A DNA stretch of 64,000 bases from Eucalyptus grandis (GCF_016545825.1 NC_052620.1:806001-870000), one strand, 5' to 3'. Shown: positions 10,768 to 24,442, counted from the first letter of the stretch. Numbers and translations: made by a program. Notes: generated by a model not told the origin, from the letters alone.

Positions 10768-11276
10768 ATAGTTTCAAGATAGAATAGAGAAGTTAAGAAC
10801 CAAATCTGATGGGAACCAGTCCAACTTCAAATTCGAGAATATGCATGGTAGGTTTTCCAAAAATTGGGAAGCCTATTCCTATGAGTCACTTAGAATCTAG
10901 AATAAGTCTTTGTGTCTATCTTGTTCTATATCTTTTTCCATGGCGTCAAATAATAATTTGTAATCTGAAACCATTAATCTAAGCTTCCATTTTAAGCAAT
11001 GTCTGTGACTAAAATCTTTTTTTTTGTTAATATTTCATAATTTTTTTGTGTCCAAAATATGAGTCATAACAAGTGAATTGTAACAAATGGTAGTTACTAG
11101 AAGTGTTAATTCACTACAATCATTTAATTAAGAGTACAAATGAAATATAAGTAAACTTTGAAATCGACTCTAAGATCTGATATAGGATATATTCCGAGTT
11201 ACTGAGAACTTATTTTAATGAGTATATTTTGTGTTTCAGCTGGAAAATAGATGGAATCTAAAACTGTCCACCTCTA
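10768..11276 (-). mobile_element. Non-autonomous transposon-like copy 2, inverted relative to 4380-4946
   Basis: Starts TAAGGTTGAGCATAGTTTCA and ends CTGTCCACCTCTATTA, whose reverse complement TAGAGGTGGACAG resembles the start, giving imperfect terminal inverted repeats. The interior (about 10930-11100) matches the reverse complement of 4600-4760. No coding capacity. Confidence 0.45.
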
Positions 11277-14200
11277 TTATAATCAAAGTAAGATTTGGCA
11301 ATTTACATTCGTAGCGAAGATGGGTCTAAGTTGTAGTTTTTAAATACCTCTTATTATATCAAATTATGGAATCTTACGTTTTGTGCCCCGTTGGACATAA
11401 AAAAATGTTTTAACTTTTACAGGGACACGACGCAGAACCATGCTGCTTGAAGATCACCCGATACACTTGAAAAGGCGACGGTCTCACGAATCGAGCACGT
11501 GCTAAAAACGACATAATTCAGACAACAAAAGAAAGAGCAGAACAAAAGTTCCTGCTGCTTGATAACCGTACTTCAAGTCCAAGGACGGTCTTTATCACGT
11601 AAAATACGACATATTATTAACCCTAGATGAGACATACGTACGCTGAATGACATATCATTAGTCCTATCTAGATACAAATATCTAATAGCTACCCTAGTAA
11701 AATCGAAGAAAGATAACAGACTTCAAAATTATTCAATGTGTAAGAATGTTTCTTGCAAAATTTCCCTTTAATTGACAAAAAAAAAAAAAGATCCTGTGCA
11801 ATGACAAGATGGAATTTATTAGGTGCGCTTAACTTGACACGCCAATGCATCTCAACCCTTGGATGCATTTTTATGCATTAAATTTGTTTTTTTTTTTGGT
11901 AAAGCTTATGCATTAAATTTGTTTGTCTTTTCTAGATCCAACAGTTGGCATTTATCAAGGATAATGCATCCAGAGCATGAAATCATTACTTTATATATGT
12001 AGACTATTTTACATGGTCAATTCGTTTCTGAATCTGGGCTATAAGCTTGAGCACGCTGGTACAATACACATCCCAGATCCATCATTTTAGCTCAGAAAAC
12101 AGCTCCATATCTGTTGAACAATAATAACTACAGTCAACCAGTGATTTCGGAGAGGCACCAGGATCGACAGTCATCGCTGCCCCATGAACCCTAGCTCTTG
12201 AGTTCCCCTGAGAAATTGGGCAATTTCTATTCCTCTGGAGGGTTCGGTTGATCAATCCACGACCTGTACAGATGCACACGTCCCATGGGACAACAACGTT
12301 TTTCGTATGTTATTTCCAATTTAAAAAGATCAACATCGGAAGAAGGATGCAGAAAGCGAGATGACTATGAACCCATCTTGTCATCGACGTGTTAACTAGG
12401 GTTCATTACGACATGCAAAATAATTGAGTAGATGTCATTTATGACCCCCAACTTGACATTTCCTAAGCTCCAGTCATCAGTTTAACCTACGGAAATGATT
12501 TCAGACAACATTATGTGGATGGGAACATGTTGGCAAATGAGCTAAGGCAGGAGTAATAACAGCTTGCTTTTTCGACTTTGGCTCTCGCGCCCGTTCAACC
12601 TAGTTGGAGTTTTTGAATAATTCTGCCCATATATTGAATGAAAAAAAGGGGGAAATCTCAGGACATTCGAAAGTAATAATCTAGAAAATTCATCAACATT
12701 CAATTTTTGCAAGTTAAAGGGTACTCACGAAAACTCTATCTTGGGATTTCATATACCATGCAAGACAAAATTTAAAAACAGTGAGGACCAGTTGTGGAGT
12801 TTGAGAAGGGTGGTCCATCCCTTGTAGTCTACCTTGTAATTAAGACTCGGGCAGGATTTTCGGGCAAGACCGTGGTAAGATATTATTAACAGCAAAAGAA
12901 AAGAAAAGAAAAAGATAAACAAATAAAATCCGAAAGAAGCACAAATGATAATAAAGTTGCTTCTCAAGGTCTCTCTATCTCTCTCTCACATATCATTATC
13001 ACTTCTGAATGATAACACCGGCGGCGCTCATAAGTCGTTCCTCCATGTCCCGATGACAACGTAATTTGAAATTTCCCCTTATCCTAAGATTCTTACAAGC
13101 CGAGTATTTTTCAAAAAATCTTTTTATTAAAAGATTTTATAGATCTTTTTCGTATAGTATTGATAATCAGATTATTGAATTTAACTCAACATTGATGAAA
13201 AGAAAATCTACTCATCGTATGATCTAGTACACTATCTAACATATCAATGGGATTAAAAGTTAAACCATGTCTCTCTCTCTCTCTCTCTCTCTCCATATAT
13301 AGGAATGGTGGCGGTTACCGTGACTAGGGTTTCGAGGAAATTAAATCAGATCACATGGAGTTGTCTGGAGGAGAGGGATAGGGTGGGGGTTAGATTAGGA
13401 CTAGGAGATGATGGTGGATGGACGGAGACGTCTGAAGGGGAGCGTTGTACCCCTTCGTCAGAAAAAGGGTCGGGGACTTGTCCGCTAAATCTTATGCTCC
13501 TTGAAAATCCCCCCCAACAAATAATTGATTCACAACGACTAACTGACCCGTACATCTCCCCAGTCCTTTTCCTTTCACTTTTTACCTCGTCCCAGGGTAG
13601 TTCTACTTCAGCTCCGAATGTCTCTTTCAGTCCATCGAGGGCACACCGCCAGAGGAACTAGGTGCAGCGGAGAAACGAGTCGATTATCTTTTGAGAGCTC
13701 ATAAACTCGGCTCAGAGCGTACGCCAACCTTTGAACGACTCGTATCATGAAACTCGTATCATATCATATAATCATGATAAATTTCATATCAAGAGACTTT
13801 TGAACTTTTAATATTTTGATGGTAACGAGTTCTCCAATCTTAAACCTTTCTATAATGAGTATAGAATTTTTACGGTGATATCCATGTAAAATCTCAATTT
13901 TTAATCACTTCATTTGGTTCAGATCAAAAAAAAAAGAAAAAATCACTTCATCTGGCCTTTGTCTACCTGATTAAAAATATAAAACCTTAAATATACTGAT
14001 TTTTGTGAGTCTACAACTTTAATACTACTTAGTAAGATATTAATTGATATATTTTTGCTTTAGTGATTTCAAGCATAAAATAGGTGTTATAATTTCAATA
14101 AGGCACATGGCAAGCAACTCATAGATGCATGTGTTTTAAACAACTTTTTAAGTGTCACATTCAACTTTTTTTGTGTTTGTTTTATAACTAGTATTACCAA

Positions 14201-14690
14201 ACATATAAGTCACAAACTTCACAGTTGAATCACATTACAACACAGTCATCATTCAGTCACAATCAAACCAAACGAGCTCTCCCTACATATTGATATCCTA
14301 GATGGGAAGGACTAAAATCATAGTCAACTTGACAACCACAAAACCATCTTTTTCATCGAATAAAGAATGTTGATTTTTTTTCGAGGGTACACATATCACG
14401 ATAAGAAAAAAAAAATCAATTAAAATCTAAAATTTGACTCATAGTTACTTCAAAAGTGCCCTAAGGGTTCTCTTTTGATAAACTCCTTATTATGATATGA
14501 ACATGTGCGCAATTTTCAATGACCATCAATAATTATTCTTGCTATTTTCAATTCTCTTAATTAGTCGCCTACTTATTTAAGTCCACGTAATATCCAAGGC
14601 CTTGCATTTATGCTATGAGTAACATAAAGAAGTTTAAGATTTAATTTTCTACTAAGTAGGTCATTAAATGAGTTAACTAGAGTCATTATT
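11277..14690. other. Intergenic stretch, no recognised gene
   Basis: Frames at 12082-12279 (-), 12749-12967 (-) and 13305-13661 (+) lack any domain I know. A CT microsatellite lies at about 13268-13293, immediately before the 13305 frame. Nothing else supported. Confidence 0.4.
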
Positions 14691-15530
14691 GGGTTATGCA
14701 ACTAAACCGATTTTACTTATAAACCAAACCGAACCGCCCTGAAAATCAATTCAATTCCTAGTTCCAAATTCTTGGATTTGGTGAAAACTGGTTTGATTCC
14801 CAATTTCAAGTAAAGAACTATTTGGGAACTAGACTAAATTTGGAATTTGTTTCATAAAGCCTAAAAATCTTAATTTTTCTTTTGGCATCTTTTTCTCTGT
14901 ATCTATCTAATTTTATGTTCTCTCTAACCTCACTTAGACACTTTATGACTCTTTCTCTTGCTCACAATCACCGTCCCTTCTCACTCGCTCACAACTCACC
15001 CTCACTTGTTCTTGACTTGTTTTTGCTCGCTCACCCTCGTTCATCTTTTACGTTGAACTGTTTTGTTGCTCATAATATTTTATTGTTAAAAATGAAACCC
15101 AAAAAAAGAATAAAAGAAAAATAGATTTGCGGGTAGATCCTAAAATGGAACCAAAAAAACAAGGTAGGTTCTAGAACAAATATGATAGGTTCTAGGTTCC
15201 AAAAACTGAAAATCAATTCTATATAAGGGTGATTAGTTCCAAATTCCTAATTTGGGAATCGAGGACCAATTTGGTTTGGTCTAATGGAACCAATCACTTT
15301 TCTTTCCCACTACTTGATGCTATATGTTATGAAGAAATTGAAAAAAAAAAAAAAAAAAAAAAAAAAACTGGTTAGTTTTATTTTTTTTAATAAATAACTA
15401 AAAAAAGTGCATGTGATCGGTCAGGTCCAATCTAATTCCCTTTGAATCGGGAACTGCACCAACACCCTCAGGAGCTGGACCAAATCAGCTAGTACCCAAT
15501 TTGGGTGGTCCGTTTGCACATTCCTAGTTC
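14690..15530. mobile_element. Transposon-like block with GGTTCC/GGAACC-rich interior
   Basis: The left edge reads GGTTATGCAACTAAACCG; the right edge, reverse-complemented, reads GGAATGTGCAAACGGACC, a likely imperfect terminal inverted repeat. The interior is rich in short GGTTCC / GGAACC / AATTGGGAAT phrases and holds a 27-base poly-A run at 15341-15367. The right edge resembles that of the block at 53028-54922. The frame at 14882-15124 is low-complexity and not called. Confidence 0.4.
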
Positions 15531-18479
15531 TATATTTGGAACTTATCTACTTTGAAACCGATCAACTCTAGTTTAGTATTCAATAAAGATCTGTCAAAAC
15601 ATATAATGTTTTAATTTTGTGAACCAATCTCAGTATACCTAGCACTATTCGTATACTATTTCCAATAGGTGAGAAATTCCAATGCCTGTAGGAGAGTTCA
15701 TCATTTCATGTAATCACCAACTTTAAAACCTACCACGACTCTTCATTTCGCTAGCATAGTCGCGTAGTTTCTTCTAAAGAATAAATATTTTCCCTTACCT
15801 CTTAAATTCAAGGTTCGAAAACCCTGACTTTTGTCTAAGAGAAGGACAATGGTGTCGAGACTCTCTCGACACCGAAGTTCAAGTTCTTTTAAGAGATTGT
15901 CGTTTATGTTGTCCTCTTGTTTGTCGGTTCTCGCAATAACAACGGACACATCCCAGTCAAAAATTACATGAAAAACACGAGCAAGAAACATTATGTCAAA
16001 TATGGTCAATTACGCCTTGCGGTCCTTGTACTTTGAAGCCCATTCCAATCTAGTGTCTTCACCCTTTTAATTTGATAATATGGCTCCCAATCAGTTTGAT
16101 GAAAATTTCACGCTCAAAACGGTACTGCTTACGTCCAACTCCGCTTAATTGAAGTATTGCTAAATAGATGACGGCCTTTTTATTGAAGTGGTATGCCTCA
16201 TGATGCTCCCTGAATGATCTTTAGTGCATTTAAACCATTAGATCTAGGGAACGACGCACTTCCCATGCATCCAAATGACTGATATGCATCGAAGCAATGC
16301 TTATGGAGCCCTAATAAAGATCGATGGTACGGATCTTCGCGATTTTGAGGACTCAAAGTAAAGTCTCGTTTACTTCCTCCTCCAGACCGCTTGAATAGGT
16401 TAGAAACACGGTCTCTTTCATTCAGCATCAAATTATGTAATTCGTCCAAATAAAACGCAATCGAGTCTCTTCGACAGAACTCGAAGGTGTCTAAGCATCC
16501 AAACCTCATCGGGACATTCACGTGACAGGGTATCGGCAGTCCATGAAACCTTGGTGAAGATAGTAACTGGACTGTTTATAAAATCTTGGGCGGTTTATGA
16601 ACTGTTAAAATTCCTAGATGCTACAGGAAAATCACCTCAACCAACGCTCCGGACCAGCAATATCTAGAAAATGCATCTAGAACATACTTGGTCCACTTAA
16701 AATAAAAGAAAGGAAGAAAAACAAAGAACCGCTGTGGTGAGACCGGAACTCGCCAATGGCCAGTTGCTGGCTGCCGCCATGACTAGCGACCAGCCAAGAC
16801 CAAAGAAGAAGAAGAGAATGAAAGAAAGAAAGGAAATAAAAGGAAAAAAAAAATTAGTGAAAATGAGTGCATGTGGGAAAAGATTTTTCTTACCGAATGG
16901 TGGAAAATATTTTCTAATTCATTTTCAAATTCAACCGAGTACCAAAAAATGTAGTTGTTTTCTTAGAAAATAACTTTTCGGAAAACAATTTATGGAAACA
17001 CCACATTTTCTGCGAAACGAACGGAGTATGAGGTACATTTAACACTTTAATTAGATGGGAAGAACAAATTCCAAGTCCGAAGTGTAGGAAGGGTCACTTG
17101 GTTGTTTAACTAGGCAAGATACGTAGCTTATAAAGAAATTTCAAAATGAACTTTCGGGAGTTACCTAACTAACGATCCAAGATTTCACCACTCTGCTAAT
17201 TAAAGAGCCGAAATCAATGTACCAAAGCCTTCTTATCTTCTAGCTAGCTTTGGTCCCCAATATTTAGCTTGGTCCACGAAAGTCGAAGGTACATAATAAA
17301 TGGATATCGCCGCGTTAATAAGCCAAGGTAGCGTAAATCTGAAAACCCTACTTCAAAATAATGATGACACGGAATATATACAAGAACGTGTTCATGTTAT
17401 TATCCGTCTGTTGGGAGATCCTCAAACGATCTCTACACGATGCAGCCTCATACAGATATTGGAGACATGTTTCATGCGCGAGAGCTCGGATATCGACACT
17501 CTTCAACGGTGCCTACACAATGAATTGATTACGCAAAAAATTGCATGCATGTCTGTTGATTGCGTGTGCACCCGCGTACGGGACAGGGGACTTCCCATTG
17601 CACGGATGCAACAACTTATAACAGTTCACAGTTGTGTGCATTAAGTTTCGATTCAAGCAGTCCAAGAGAAGGCAAGGTGAGACTAGAGAGAGAGAGAGAG
17701 CGATATCGAAGCTCTCATTAAAGGCCAATCTGCGATGCTTGTCGTCACTTTGCTCACTCTTTCAATTTTTAGGACCATACGTTTATATTTTCGCTCGAAA
17801 TCGTCGTCGCAGTGAATTCATGACGTGTTTTGCCTTAGAAGGGGCAAGTTCGCTGCGTCGTGTGCCTGCCCATTTGAAGGCACTCCATTCAGCCATATGT
17901 CCATATTTCCCCAGAGACATAATAAATATGCAGGCTGTCTTATTTGCTGGAGTGTTTATTGCAGTTATGCTGAATCCACGCATGCAAGATAGATTTTTTT
18001 TTTTCTCAGAAAGAAAAGGAAGTATCATTCAATTCTTTTCTTTGGAAAGAAGATACGCCTCTTTAATGCAGTACCCGATTCTTTTTTCCGCAAACCCCGA
18101 ACATTAACATGATTAAATAATATATAGTTATGTAATTTGATCATAGCCTCTATGGATACACTCATGACATGTTTCGTTTCACTCAGAACAAGAGATGTAA
18201 CCAGCACTCGAAAGAAGGACGATTCTTAGGCGAAGGCGGAAAGCGATTAGAAAAGAGGAAACCGAGAAAGCACGGAAAGGAATGGCCATCGGCCCAAGTT
18301 AAATGGAGAAAACAGGGAGCAAGAATCCACTAAGATCAAACTGGGGTAATAGGAAGAGATGGAAGAACTCTCAAAAACCCTAGCGCCCCCCATACATGCC
18401 ATAGATCTCGAGAAAAAATCGTGTAACTTTACGTGTCGGCGAATATCTGCTCATCATCCTGAACTTATTATGTTCCTAG
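15531..18479. other. Intergenic stretch with unassigned ORFs
   Basis: Unassigned frames: 16198-16521 (-, 107 aa), 17300-17644 (+, 114 aa, moderately complex composition, starts MDIAALISQG) and 17634-18107 (+). I recognise no domain in any. A MITE-like end (..GCGAAACGAACGGAG) lies near 17010-17028, and a short AG run at about 17686-17700. Confidence 0.35.
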
Positions 18480-18971
18480 TGTGACAGCCTCCTCTCTTGT
18501 CTCACATCGCCTAGGGAGAGAGATCTTGGTTAGCTTATAAGGCTTGGTCCCTCTAACCTGTGTAACGCGTTTTAAAGCCGTGAGGGAAAAGACCGTGGCT
18601 GGGATGGCACTACGTCCGCGCCAGGGCGGGTGACCCAAAGCGGACAATATTACACAGTGGGGCCCGGGATGTTACAAGTGGTATCAGAGTCGACTCCCGA
18701 CCGCGTGTGGGACCACAATGAATGTTGTTCCGTGAGGCCACAGCGAGGACGCTCTTCTATTAAGAGGTGGAGAGTGTAACAGCCTCCTCTCTTGTCCCAC
18801 ATCACCTAGGGAGAGAGATCTTGGTTAGCTTATAAGACTTGGTCCCTCTAACCTGTGTAACTCGTTTTAAAGCCGTAAGGGAAAAGACTGTGGCTGGGAT
18901 GGCGGTACGTCCGCGCCAGGGCGGGTGACCCAAAGCGGACAATATTACACAGTGGGGCCCGGGATGTTACA
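18480..18971 (+). mobile_element. Complete TRIM-type miniature LTR retrotransposon
   Basis: Two direct LTRs of 197 bp each (18480-18676 and 18775-18971) start TGTRACAGCC and end GATGTTACA, with TG..CA ends. They are flanked by an exact 5-bp target-site duplication, CCTAG (18475-18479 and 18972-18976). Two bases after the 5' LTR is TGGTATCAGAGT (18679-18690), a primer binding site for initiator tRNA-Met. A purine tract, AAGAGGTGGAGAG (18762-18774), directly precedes the 3' LTR. The internal part is only 98 bp and non-coding, so the element would have to move in trans. I count nine mismatches between the LTRs, so it is not a very recent insertion. Orientation is set by the primer site and purine tract. 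Confidence 0.92.
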
Positions 18972-21834
18972 CCTAGTTTCGCGTTACCCGCGTTTTCACT
19001 GCATCGGACTGAATGAATTGTTCGAATAATTGATTTCCGCGTCACAGAATGATGACATCGAGAGAGCATTTCTTTTACTCGCAGTATCATCATTCACAAT
19101 TCTTATCGACGAGTGTTAGTCAGAGAAGAAAAGACAAAGGATATCGGAATCAAACCGGGTCCCCGAGTGGACACGGACCGTGGACACTGTTTGGCACTCC
19201 TCGCTCCCTCGGGCACGGCTTACTCGGGCAGAAGTTGTCTCCTATCATTTATAGCAGCGGTACTCATTCATGAAGTCCTTTTGAACATAATAATCGCGAG
19301 CTGTTTAAAGTTCAGGTCAGATAGTAAATGATTTATTTAAAATAGGGACAAAATAATCGTCCAACCCTAGTTCGAGGAAGCCCTCTCAGCCATATATTTC
19401 TAATTGATCCTGGATAAGGGATAAAGATCGGAGGAAAACATGGCACGTATTACACACACATACACACACACATATATGGACGTGATCGCTAAGGCAAAAG
19501 GTCCTAGAGTGTCTCCAATAAAACCCGAACCATACTTTAACAGATCATTTAATTTTAAGGAGATTCCCATCTCTAAGATTTTGATGTGTAATGGGTTAGG
19601 TAATGAAAAGAACGAATATTTCCACTGTGCAATCCAATATGAATTTTATTGATTTCCAATAAAATAAGTCCCAATAATAACTTATCCGATAGTTCTTCCC
19701 TATGGAACTCTTTAGTACTTAAGGCAACAAGATGCAATTCTAAGATTAGCAAAAATCTGCGAATAATTGATTAATTTACTATATATTTCATTGGATAGTG
19801 GAGTTGACATTGTTACCTAATGACATTAATGTCATTCAATGTGAAAATCCCACGAAAAGACCGCATGATCAATGATTATGATGATATCGGTCTAAATTGA
19901 TTAAATCTATATAATAACTTCTCTTCGTACACACACTTATTGATTGTCACCACTTTTCGTTAACATTCACAACCACCACCCCTTCATCGTCTGTCGCTAC
20001 CATCGCCACATTGACCTCTCTCGCTGCCATGACCCCCTTCTCCCCTTAACCGGAGGTTGTCAACCTCGGAGAACCTCTTTAGACCAAAAATAAAAACAAG
20101 AACCTCGGAAGACCCTCGCTGATGAATCAAAGTTCCCCGAGATTACTTGCCGTAAGCTCTAACCAATGGATCGGGACCCCAATTTATGTCATCGCACCAA
20201 ACACCGCGGTCCTTCAAATGTGGAATCTTGATGGACAAATTCATCGCTCGATCTTACATCACCATGAAGTAACGTATGCATGCATGCTCCAGTCGCTTCC
20301 GCACCTATATCGACATTAAATGATTGCGGTTCATGTGACATCGCTGTACACAAGACCCACCAAGATCCGTCACACGATGCTCTTCTGGGGTCCACTCGCA
20401 TCACTCGTGCGTAAGTGCTGCTAATCTGACCGTCACGGTGACGCGAGCAGTGTCATTTTGTAGGGCTGTGTTGTCGGCTGTATTTGGGTAGGGTTTTGTT
20501 GTTTTCGTGTCACGTTACATGCATGCTCGCGTCACCAGAGAGTCACAGACGTCTTCGCTGCGCTCACTTGCACTGGAGATCTCTGCGACTAATGAATGTC
20601 CGTATCCTTCTGTGGCCCCTAAAATATATTTCTTTTGTTTTTATGGGCCATTCCCACATTAAATTCCACAGTGTTATAGCTTTTGTATCGAGAAAGGGTT
20701 TCAGTTCTATTTGCTTGATCAATCCAAGGTGACTCGAATGGCTTTTGGGGATGTATGTTCCATTTCACATGAGCATTTGCTTAGGGAAATGAGAAATAAT
20801 AGGTTCTTGTGTCATATTATTTTAGGAAGATGGCTACTGCATCATGTGGTTTCAAAACTGCCCTCGCTTCAAGGTTCATTTCACGATAAAGCCTCCTCTG
20901 CTCAATAATATGGGTTGATCCATTCTCGCATCTCGACTCCATGTGTTTTAAGAAAAAAAAAATCCAAATTTAAAAGTACTTTTTTTCCCAATTTATTCAC
21001 TTGTATCGCTTAAAAAAATGAGTCAATTGAAAGTATTTTCAATATAGTTTATATTGGAGTGAAATTTTTAATTGGCCTATAATTCTAAGCGACATAAATC
21101 ATCCAAAGTAGGAAAATCTCTTCGAATTGTTGAGCTAAGCAAAAGGGCCTAATCGTTCTTCATATTTGCAAACGCTATAGTTAACTCGAACTTAAGCCAA
21201 TCTCACATGTGATATTAGTTATTTGACTGGAGAACGACTCTCTTTTTAAAAGACTATGGCCTCATGCATTTTCATGCCCCACCTTCGTCCACTGGCGATT
21301 GAAAAATCGACCGTAGTATTCATCTTTTTCGATAATTAAGCTACGGTTTTGGTATTCCAAATGAAGGTTTCGACTTCGATGCTTTCAGATTAGAATCTCA
21401 GGTAATTCTAAGCTTTGTATACTTCTTCTGATTGATCTAATTATATAATCTTCGTGCTTTGTTAAAAATGGAATATATTTGAGGCAAGAAAAAGAAGCAG
21501 AAAGAAAATGAGAAATAGTTGGGGTGAGGCAAATTACCTTATTTGGATCAAGGAATTCGGGCACCTCCGATTTGGAAACAAAAATATGACAATTCGAGAC
21601 CAAGAAAATAGGCAAGTCTTGGTCGTCTCACTTGTTCTTGGTATGTTTCAAGTCTCAACTTTATCTTCTCCCTTCTAAGACTAGCCAAGAAAATTGGCTA
21701 GTCAATTTCAGGTCTTAACTACATCTTCTCCCTTCTCGCGATATTTCCCAAGAAAATTGGCTGTCTATTTCTTTATCACTCTCTCATAGCTTCTTCTGCT
21801 GCTTAACTTTCACTCCGTTCCAACCTGGGCAATG
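18972..21834. other. Intergenic stretch, no recognised gene
   Basis: Short frames only, for example 20122-20319 (+) and 20484-20732 (+), none with a known domain. Nothing else supported. Confidence 0.4.
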
Positions 21835-22181
21835 TCTCTATTAGAAGATCCAACTCAAAAACTTAGACCGGTGGATGGAGGGAGACCACATAAATATAAA
21901 GAGCATAATATCTCTATTAGAAAGTCCAATTCAAAAACTTAAACTGATAGGTGGAAGGAGATCACATGAATATAAAGAGCATTTTGGGCCCATTATCAAG
22001 CAATGTGGGCAATATTTCAAAATCCCCTCTCATGTGCAAGGCGGATATGAGCACTAGTGAAATTTTGACCATGCACATTCACAAAATGAATAGCACTGGC
22101 TCTAATGTTATATTAAAAAGTTCAATCCAAAAGCTTAAATTCATAGGTTGAGGGAGATAATAAAAATATAAAGAGTATTTA
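21835..22181. repeat. Degenerate tandem repeat, 76-bp unit, three copies
   Basis: Units start at 21835, 21911 and about 22104. Each reads CTCTATTAGAARRTCCAAYTC, then a GGTGGA(G/A)GGAGA-type motif and ends AAATATAAAGAG. The third copy is more diverged and separated by about 120 bases. It looks like part of a transposon, but ends are not defined. Confidence 0.55.
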
Positions 22182-23786
22182 AAATATGTTGTCAAGCGAT
22201 GTTGAATAATATTTCAACAGTTTCCTAACATGACGATCACCACTATGGCCATTGACCGCAACATAGGAGCCGTGACAAATGCCAAGGTCAAGGCTTAGCC
22301 TCAGGCAACCGCCAGCATTAGCCACAACCTTTGGTTTTGATAGATGCGTCCTCTAGCGTTGGCCCCACCTCAAGCAACCTTTAGTCTCCACAAACATGAT
22401 CTCACAATCACAACCTCCACCTTTGCAATGACCACTGAGGTACCAGCCGTTGCCAAGGTCGAGCCCCGGCCTTAAAGCGACCACATATCTAGGGTCCCTT
22501 GAGGCCAGCAACGTTGGGTTCTTGGGTCACAAGACTTAGATCCGAGGTCTAGAGTGTCGGAGCGCATCAATCTTACAAGCAGAATGGTTCTATATAGAGA
22601 TAAAACACGAGACAGAAGGGATGGCAGCTAGCGGCGTTGCAACGTCAATGGGATTATATTTATTGTTGTAATCTTTATTCTATTTGAGTATAACCCACAC
22701 CCTAGGTAGGGCTTTTTATCCCGATTATATTCGAGTTATACCCAGAGATATTTCGAATTTACATTACCCCACACGACAAATAGGATATTAGATATCCAAT
22801 TTAACATGATATTCGGTTCATCAAACGTAACCTTAGCCTTTACAAGATATGACCACAAAAACCTAGAAACCCTTATGCCTCTCCTTGTCTCTCCCTCTGT
22901 CCTTCCTCCCATTGCCTTTGCCTTACCTCCGCCTTCGCTTCAACCGCCCGCTCTCCATTGCCAACTATTATTCCTAAGTGGCCCATTGCTACACCACGGC
23001 TATTGCCCATGGCTCATCACTGTCCACCTGCCCCATCTTTCTTTGAACCAAAATGACAGCCTTGACTGTTAAGGTATGGTTCATACTCTCCATCGACTGG
23101 AAATCACAGGGGTCCCACTCAGTGAGCAAGTGGCCGACTGGGGTGCCATCTTGGTGGAATCGCAAGGGTAATGCCCTCCATATGCTAGAGAGCTTTTATA
23201 GTTTGAGTTCATATTTTATTGATAATTTTAGCTTAGACTCATAAAAAGCTACTGAGTATGCATAATCTCTCTCTTATAATAGAGGAATGTAACAGATAAA
23301 TGTGAGGTATAATGGAGTCATTTGTTGGACAAAGAATTTAAAAATGTCAGATATAAAAACTTTGTGTCTCGATTTCTTTTTTCTTGCTTTTATTTTCATT
23401 GTGCATCAAATCCTAACAACAACCACCGTAACCAGTCTCGGCCATTTAAGGCTGACGACTTCAAATTGAGGCAGAGTGAGGCGGCCATAGATGAGCAGAG
23501 GCAGCAAAGTAGGGCAAGCGAGGGCAGTGACGGCGCAAAATGGTGGCAAAGAATGTAATGAGGTGTGATGATTGGGCAAAGCTCGAGCATGAAAGAAGAA
23601 AGAAATGAAAGGAAAACGGAAAAAAAAAATTAAGAATCCGTTCGTTTAGGATAAAGTAAAAGCAATCACGTTAGTACTTAAAATATTATCCGGACTTCAA
23701 AACATTATGAAAAATTCGTATGTGAATTTATGTGTCAATATTCAAATGATGTGAAAGTTTCAAATATTTTGAATTTAAAAAATCAG
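22182..23786. other. Intergenic stretch, likely transposon-derived
   Basis: A locally GC-rich, Ala/Pro/Thr-coding-like patch at about 22230-22530 and another at 22870-23040 are typical of MITE interiors. No recognised gene. Confidence 0.3.
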
Positions 23787-24442
23787 GAGATATGTGCACT
23801 ACAAGTCATAAAACTTGTAGTGAAAGTACAATCAAATACTATAACTTTCAAAAAATACAATCAAGTCCCAAAACTTATCAAAATGATTCAATTGAATTCT
23901 TCCGTTAACATCATTAATTAGTCTAACAAAAAATGCTAACACGACATTTTTAAATTAATTTATTTTTTTATGTGGCATTTTTATTACTTTTTGTTTTAAA
24001 TCTTATTTAAATAATAGTAAAAAACTAAAAAATGAAAAGCTAAAATAATGTAAAAAAATGAAAAAAAAAAAAAAAAGGGCTAGGAATTGTGGTTGGGCGC
24101 CGCCGCCACTACCATCCTTGGAGCAGCTAGCGACCTCGCCACCTCCGACAATGGGTGGCAACGGCATGCCTAGCCACAACCTCGCCCTTTTTTCATTTGT
24201 TTCCATTTTTTAATTATTTTAGCTTTTTTAAGTTTTTACTAATTTTTAAATAATATTTTTAAAAAAAAAGTAATAAAAATGCCACTATGACAAATAAATT
24301 AATTTTAAAATGCTACATTAGCATTTTTCATCAAACCAATTGATGATGTTAACAGAAGAACTTGATTGCACAAATTTAATAAGTTTTAAGACTTAATCAT
24401 ACTTTTACGATAAATTTTAGGACTTATAGTCCACATATCCCA
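23787..24442. mobile_element. Foldback (long terminal inverted repeat) element
   Basis: The left arm from 23787 (GGAGATATGTGCACTACAAG) pairs with the right arm ending near 24442 (CTTATAGTCCACATATCC) over about 180 bases. Shared phrases include GTTAACATCAT, AAAAATGCTAA and AAATTAATTTATTT. The centre (about 24080-24190) is GC-rich (GCCGCCGCCACTACC). There is no transposase frame. Target-site duplication is not clear because both flanks are A-rich. Confidence 0.6.

Noticed and set aside
18480..18971. Cassandra-type TRIM with 5S rRNA in its LTR
   Set aside because: The LTR contains GGGATGG and GGGTGACCC words that recall 5S sequence, but I could not align the 5S internal promoter boxes, so it is called only a TRIM.
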